In this document: in pieces, positions 59,510 through 64,000 of the stretch
How positions within the stretch are numbered: the first letter of the stretch is position 1
How the letters are laid out: every line of letters starts with the position of its first letter
Source of the DNA: Arcuatula senhousia
Lineage: Eukaryota; Mollusca; Bivalvia; Mytilida; Mytilidae
Direction of reading: 5' to 3'
Assembly (NCBI GenBank): GCA_963971305.1
Contig: OZ020307.1
Span: forward strand, 10,367,501 to 10,431,500
Length of the DNA: 64,000 bases
The notes under the pieces: model-generated
The model's database searches: none
What the model was told of the DNA's origin: nothing
Seen by the model: the letters and a program-made list of their open reading frames with translations, nothing else
Program-made: the position numbers and the translations under genes

Positions 59510-61075
59510 ACCATCTATGCCTGCTGCTTTACCAGACTGAAATTATGTTCACGATATGTTTTTGTTCCTGTGGATAAAGCGGCTAACAATGTTGTTGTTG
59601 TATGTCGTAATTATTTTCTGGATGTTTTAATGCATGAAATTAAAGGCTCATGTACTTCCGTTCCCGTGCAAGCTACAGAAACCAGTATTATTGACGATCA
59701 TGTCATAGCAACCACAGCACTTCGAACAGCCCCTACATACAATAAATTACCTACTATGTACTGGATACATAAATTACACAAAATCCATATAAATCCCGTT
59801 TTATCTCTGCATCAAGTAAAAGTTCCTTAACCAATATTTCTAAAGTCTTGTCTCTTGCTTTAACTACAATGAAAGAATTTATCATCCGATACTGTAATAA
59901 AATTTTCGAAAATAGTGGAATAAATCATTTTTGGAGTGTTAAAAATTCTCTTGATGTTTTAGACAAACTTCGGGCATTTGAAAATACTTTTCAATCCGTA
60001 GACAGCTATGAATTTTCCTCTTTATATGCTAATCTACTTCACAATCTTATCAAAAAAAAATTTGAATATTTAATTAAATGGTGCTTTGGCAAATCTAAAA
60101 GTGACTACATCTGTTCTAAAGTGTCACAAGTATTTAGTGAATCGTTTTTTAGTAACGAAACCCACAAAGGTTATGTTAATTGGACCGACATAGAAGTTAT
60201 TACTGCATTAAACTTTCTTTTAGATAATATTTACATCCGGTTCGGTAAACAAATATATCGCCAAGTCATTGGTATTCCAATGGGAACCAATTGTGCTCCA
60301 CTCATAGCTGATCTTTTTTTTTATATTGTTACGAATCACAGTTTATGGCCAAGCTACAAAAAGACCCAAACAAAAACCACCTTATCGAAACTTTTAACAA
60401 TACATATAGGTACTTAGATGACATACTTGCTCTAAACAACCCCACATTCTCAAATTTAATAAATGATATATATCCTAAAGAATAAACCCTAAATAAAGCA
60501 AACTCGACCGACAGTAGATGTCCATTTCTAGATTTGGACTTAAGCATTATCAATGGTAGATTACACACTAAAGTATATGATAAACGGGATAACTTTTCAT
60601 TCCCAATAGTTAATTTTCTGTTTCTTGAAGGAGACGTACCATTAGCTCCAGCTTACGGGGTATACATTTCACAATTACATGTAGTCAGGTATGCTCGCAT
60701 TTGCAGTGATGTGTCTGATTTTAATGATAAAAACCGTTTCATTACAGAAAAATTACTAAAACAAGGTTACCGTTACCACAAATTAGTCAAATCTTTTACA
60801 AAATTTGCACATAAATATGGACATCTCATCGAAAAATTTATTTGATTGTACACGTAGATTTCTGATTGTTAAAGGAATATCTCATCCTGATTTTTATAGC
60901 AATGTAGTTTATAAAGCACAAAAATTCAAAAACAACCTTATGGAAATTAAAAACTGGCTTAAAAACCTTTTGAAAAAAGGATACGAATTCAATGTTGTAG
61001 TAAAATCTTTGCATTTGGTATGTTTTGGCAGAAATATTGATAGCTTGATAGTAACTTTAAAACGTTAAATTTTCA
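59510..61075 (+). pseudogene. Penelope-like reverse transcriptase, second family, broken
   Basis: Frames at 59507-59830, 59848-60417, 60390-60480 and 60534-60845 together give the order FVPVDKAANNVVVVCRNYF, YWIHKLHK, GIPMGTNCAPLIADLFF, YRYLDDILALNNP (catalytic DD), CPFLDLDLS and VYDKRDNFSFPIVNFLFLEG. Breaks: a frameshift near 59830, another near 60320, and a stop at about 60483. The 60805-61068 frame (GISHPDFYSNVVYKA) continues the C-terminus. It is clearly a different family from the copies at 11.8 and 61.9 kb. Confidence 0.8.
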
Positions 61076-61925
61076 CTTTGTATCCACTGTATTATTTATA
61101 AGCACCACAGCGAGCAAGTATGTCGGTTCTGTGTGGTGATACAACTCTAAATCATTCATTGTTTTGACGTGGGGTGTCGGATTTAGAACTGATGTATTTG
61201 ATTCTTTTACATCAATCGATAAATGTTTCTTAGCTAGTTGTCAGTAACTTCGAGTGTTATCAAGAGAGTTACTCCTTGTCTTGTTGTTTTCGTATACAGT
61301 ATTTTGTCTTAGGTTCTCTCTTGTTGAATTGAACTTTTGTCGATTGAGTTTTACAGTGTGTTTTATATGTATGCTTTGTGCAAGCTTATCAATAGGGGGA
61401 AGGTTGGATCCAAAAAAACTAGTTTAACCCCGCCACATTATATATGTGCCTGTCCTAAGCCAGGAAACTTTGCCAAAGCCTTTGTTTGTCCTTGTCATTC
61501 TGTGTTAACTGTTTTATGTCAAGAATTGGGTCTTTCGTTGATGATTTAGGGATTGGTTTTGAAACTTTTGTATTGTATTATAAGTCTTGGGCCAATGCAA
61601 GAGGGTAAGCAGTGACCTATGGTCATGTTGAAGACTGCTTGCTGTTTTCCGTTGTGATTTTTTGAATTGCTGTTTGTTTATGTTTGTTGTGTCGCGTACA
61701 CTTATTCCACATCTCTATATCGTCTATTCATTGTTTTTTTTTTTGTATAGAAGAGGGTCTTTCCTTGCACTTTAGGATTAGGCTTGAATCATATGTAGTT
61801 TATTTTCAATCCAGGGCCAATTGAAAAACAGCGAGCAGCGACCACTGCTCACAATGAAAGATGCTGGCTGTTATTGTCGTTTATATTGTAGGTTGTGTCG
61901 TGTACACTGATTCCACATCTCATTA
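61076..61925 (+). repeat. Retroelement tail sequence related to 52.6-53.0 kb (inverted there)
   Basis: GGTTGGATCCAAAAAAACTA then GTTTAACCCCGCCACA, CCTGTCCTAAGCCAGGAA and TCGCGTACACTTATTCCACA occur as complements at 52600-52990. No open frame of interest. It bridges the two Penelope-like copies. Confidence 0.6.
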
Positions 61926-62940
61926 TCTTCATCCAAGAGTCTAGCAAGAAAAACAAATTTTCAGAAGATCAAATGATAGAAATGCTCAACTTTCTAATCG
62001 ACAACATATTTGTACAGTTTGATGGACGTGTTTTTCAGCAGATAATAGGTATCCCATTGGGCACAAATTGTGCACCATTGCTTGCCGATTTGTTTCTTCG
62101 TTCATATGAAGCGGACTTCTTACAATCGCTTCTACACAAAAAGGACCGCAAACTTGCTTTATCCTTCAATCTCACATTTCGTTATATTGATGATGTCCTT
62201 TCACTAAACAATCCTCGATTCGGTGACTATTTACATCTCATATATCCGAAGGAACTTGAGATAAAGGACACTACAGATTCTAGAAGGTCCGCTTCATATT
62301 TGGATCTATTTCTCGAAATTGACACACAAGGAAGGCTTTGTACAAAGCTCTATGACAAACGTGATGACTTCAACTTTCCAATAGTTAACTTTCCCTTTCT
62401 GTGTAGCAACATTCCGTCCGCTCCAGCATATGGAGTTTACGTATCACAATTGATTCGTTATACCAGAGCATGTGGGGAGTACAACGACTTCCTTGATAGA
62501 GCTACACGGCTGACAAGTAAATTGTTAACACAGGGGTACGTTGCTCCCAGGTTGTTGTCATCACTCAAGAAATTTTACGGAAGACATCATATGCTTGTAT
62601 ACAAATGCGGGATTTCTATCTCTCAGATGAGCACAGATGTTGGTTTGACATAGGGTTTTGTAATGTCATCCTTTCCGGATTTGACCAACACTAAACTCGA
62701 CCTTTGGCAACGTGACGGGTGTGCTATAGCAAGCAGGAACTGCTTACTCTTCCGGAGCACCTGAGTTCACTCTCGTTTCGACTTGAGTTCACGTTGCTGA
62801 ATGCGGTTTTGTTGTTATGTGTGTGTGTTTTATGTTGTTATGTGGTTTGTTTTGTTGTGATGATTTTGTGTCTGCCGGTTTTGTCTTTGTCTTGACGGTT
62901 TTATGATACTGATTACCTCTTTGGTATACCTTTGCTTCTT
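61926..62940 (+). pseudogene. Penelope-like RT, 5'-truncated copy close to the one at 12.2-13.2 kb
   Basis: From CATCCAAGAGTCTAGCAAG onward it matches 12191-13190 almost base for base, including the coding end at 62653 and the GT-rich tail. RT motifs: GIPLGTNCAPLLADLFL (M to L relative to the other copy), FRYIDDVLS and KLYDKRDDFNFPIVNFPF. The frame from 61928 to 62653 is open but lacks the N-terminal half. Sharp 5' truncation points to retrotransposition rather than segmental duplication. Confidence 0.9.
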
Positions 62941-63660
62941 CTATATTTAAGAATTTAATAGCAATGGTTATTTTTTTCTCTTGTTGGTGGATCGATATTA
63001 ATACCTCAAAGTCTGATGTTGGCTCTGGTCTATGCAAGACATCTTTTAAGTGTTGAAGCCATCGTGCTGATTTTTCTTTCTCGGTAGCTTTATCTTTCAC
63101 AGGTGGTACTTTGTGGTTAGTAAGTTAGTTATTGCTTTACTCCCAAGCAGCACGATTTCGGCTATATCCGGGAGATGAACATGAAAGGGGTGATACAATG
63201 AACATGAAATGATGATGAAGTGGAAGAAATGGGGACACAAGGCCAATCGGGTAGGGGAGTTTTGACTGCCACTGGAAAAAGGAGTGATGGGTAGGGACGG
63301 AAAATTTAGCCTCCTGCATGGGGATCCTACGGGTCCTACTCTTACCGAGACCTGCAGCAGGGTTCTTTAACGTGCGAGGAACGTGACATTTTTCCCAACA
63401 CGGTGCACCACTATGGTTTGCGGTCAGGTTTTCCGCATTATCGCCTGACGACCCGGCATCTCTCGATGTCAGGGCTGCCCCATTCAACCACCTGGGGCAC
63501 ACATCCCAGTCGCTTTGTGGGCAAAGCGGCCTGACCCGATGTCAGGTTTCTGAGCGCTCTTAAGTGTGGTACTTTGTAAGTTTACCATATAATTCATTAG
63601 TGATTTTAAAGAGTGTCTTTAGATCACCCCTTAGTGCTGCTTATTCGGTCTCATCTCGCT
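62941..63660 (-). pseudogene. RTE-like LINE, 5' part, split by a SINE-like insert
   Basis: On the minus strand, AALRGDLKTLFKITNELYGK (63577-63650) and then VKDKATEKEKSARWLQHLKD through VLHRPEPTSDFEV (63100-62940) are the linker typically found ahead of the RT domain in RTE-type elements. The pieces are separated by 63115-63565 and frameshifted. The RT part continues at 59505-58430 on the far side of the Penelope cluster. Confidence 0.7.
63115..63565. mobile_element. 451-bp GC-rich SINE-like insertion with 12-bp target duplication
   Basis: GTGGTACTTTGT occurs at 63103-63114 and again at 63566-63577, directly flanking the insert. It is far more GC-rich than its surroundings and has conserved-looking motifs (GGTTCTTTAACGTGCGAGG, GACCCGGCATCTC). 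A 12-bp duplication fits L1/RTE-style retroposition. A 121-codon minus-strand open frame spans it but has no recognised domain. No clear tRNA-derived A/B boxes were found. Confidence 0.65.
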
Positions 63661-63689
63661 TTTTGAAACGGTGTGAACCACTGAAAATT

Positions 63690-64000
63690 ATTATAAGTGT
63701 TTTAAGTCAACTTTCACTTCAGGAAATTTATTATAGTTTTTTATCTAAAGTCAACTTTCACTCCTGGTACCGGTAGCTTGCTATTGGCATTTTAAGTTAA
63801 CTTGCACCCCTGGAAATGTTTTATAATTTTGAGTCAACTTTCACCCCTAATGTTGACTTTCGCCCAAGGAAATTTGTTATAAGTTTTTAAAGTCAACTGT
63901 CAGCCCTTGTAATTTGTTATTGGTGTCACAGTTTAAGTCACCTTTCGCCCAAGGAAATTTGTTATAAGTTTTTAAAGTCAACTGTCAGCCCTTGTAATTT
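63690..64000. repeat. Irregular tandem repeat reaching the right edge
   Basis: AAGTCAACTTTCACCCC / AAGTCAACTGTCAGCCC alternates with GGAAATTTGTTATAAG. The clearest period is 85 bp (CGCCCAAGGAAATTTG at 63861 and 63946). It continues out of the window. Confidence 0.75.

Noticed and set aside
63137..63502. 121-codon minus-strand frame in the GC-rich insert
   Set aside because: High GC content makes long open frames likely; no domain, and the region is an insertion with a target duplication.

Overview
The window looks like nuclear DNA of a bivalve mollusc, most likely a mussel. It is AT-rich and has long introns with GT/AG borders. It is crowded with short non-autonomous elements, tandem repeats and decayed Penelope-like and LINE retroelements, and one element family (ends AGGCTCCCAGGAGCC / GGTGAGCTAA) recurs throughout. 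The organism is inferred from this repeat style and the gene family, not from a database match.

One host gene explains most of the window. It lies on the minus strand from about 56.3 kb to the left edge and encodes a secreted astacin-family zinc metalloprotease. I assembled nine exons with matching phases: signal peptide (56286-56184), propeptide (54962-54799), furin-type site plus mature N-terminus (33855-33768), N-terminal catalytic half (26272-26155 and 22105-22033), zinc-binding exon (18348-18157), C-terminal catalytic exon (8278-8161), EGF-like exon (4872-4768), and an exon that opens a CUB domain (from 3317). A TATA box sits just upstream of the start codon. Many of these exons are short, and the first three quarters of the ectodomain is recoverable only by joining them.

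The left 3.3 kb is the most unusual part. The start of the CUB domain has been amplified into about 34 tandem 96-bp units. Each unit seems to span the exon's 3' end plus nine bases of the following intron, so each carries a perfect CAG|GTAAGT splice donor, in frame and spaced exactly 96 bp apart. Unit-to-unit variation is largely synonymous in the minus frame, and one nonsense change (2506-2508) would end read-through after eight units. The gene therefore either makes a CUB-fragment repeat protein or carries a ladder of 34 equivalent, frame-neutral 5' splice sites.

The introns hold the rest. There are several copies of the mussel element with internal tandem monomers (6.4-7.6, 13.7-15.6, 27.6-28.9, 32.1-33.1, 34.9-36.3 and 37.2-40.6 kb), a 1,023-bp unit repeated 2.5 times without visible difference (8.7-11.3 kb), and a Penelope-like element (11.8-13.2 kb). 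A LINE is split by a foldback element (45.5-47.5 kb), and there is an element with poly-G/poly-C ends (48.3-48.8 kb), a TIR transposon (51.8-53.3 kb) and a 52-bp minisatellite (53.5-54.0 kb). Upstream of the gene (57.6-63.7 kb) is a nest of retroelements: a minus-strand RTE-like LINE split by two Penelope-like copies and again by a SINE-like insert with a 12-bp target duplication. I saw no tRNA, rRNA or CRISPR array.
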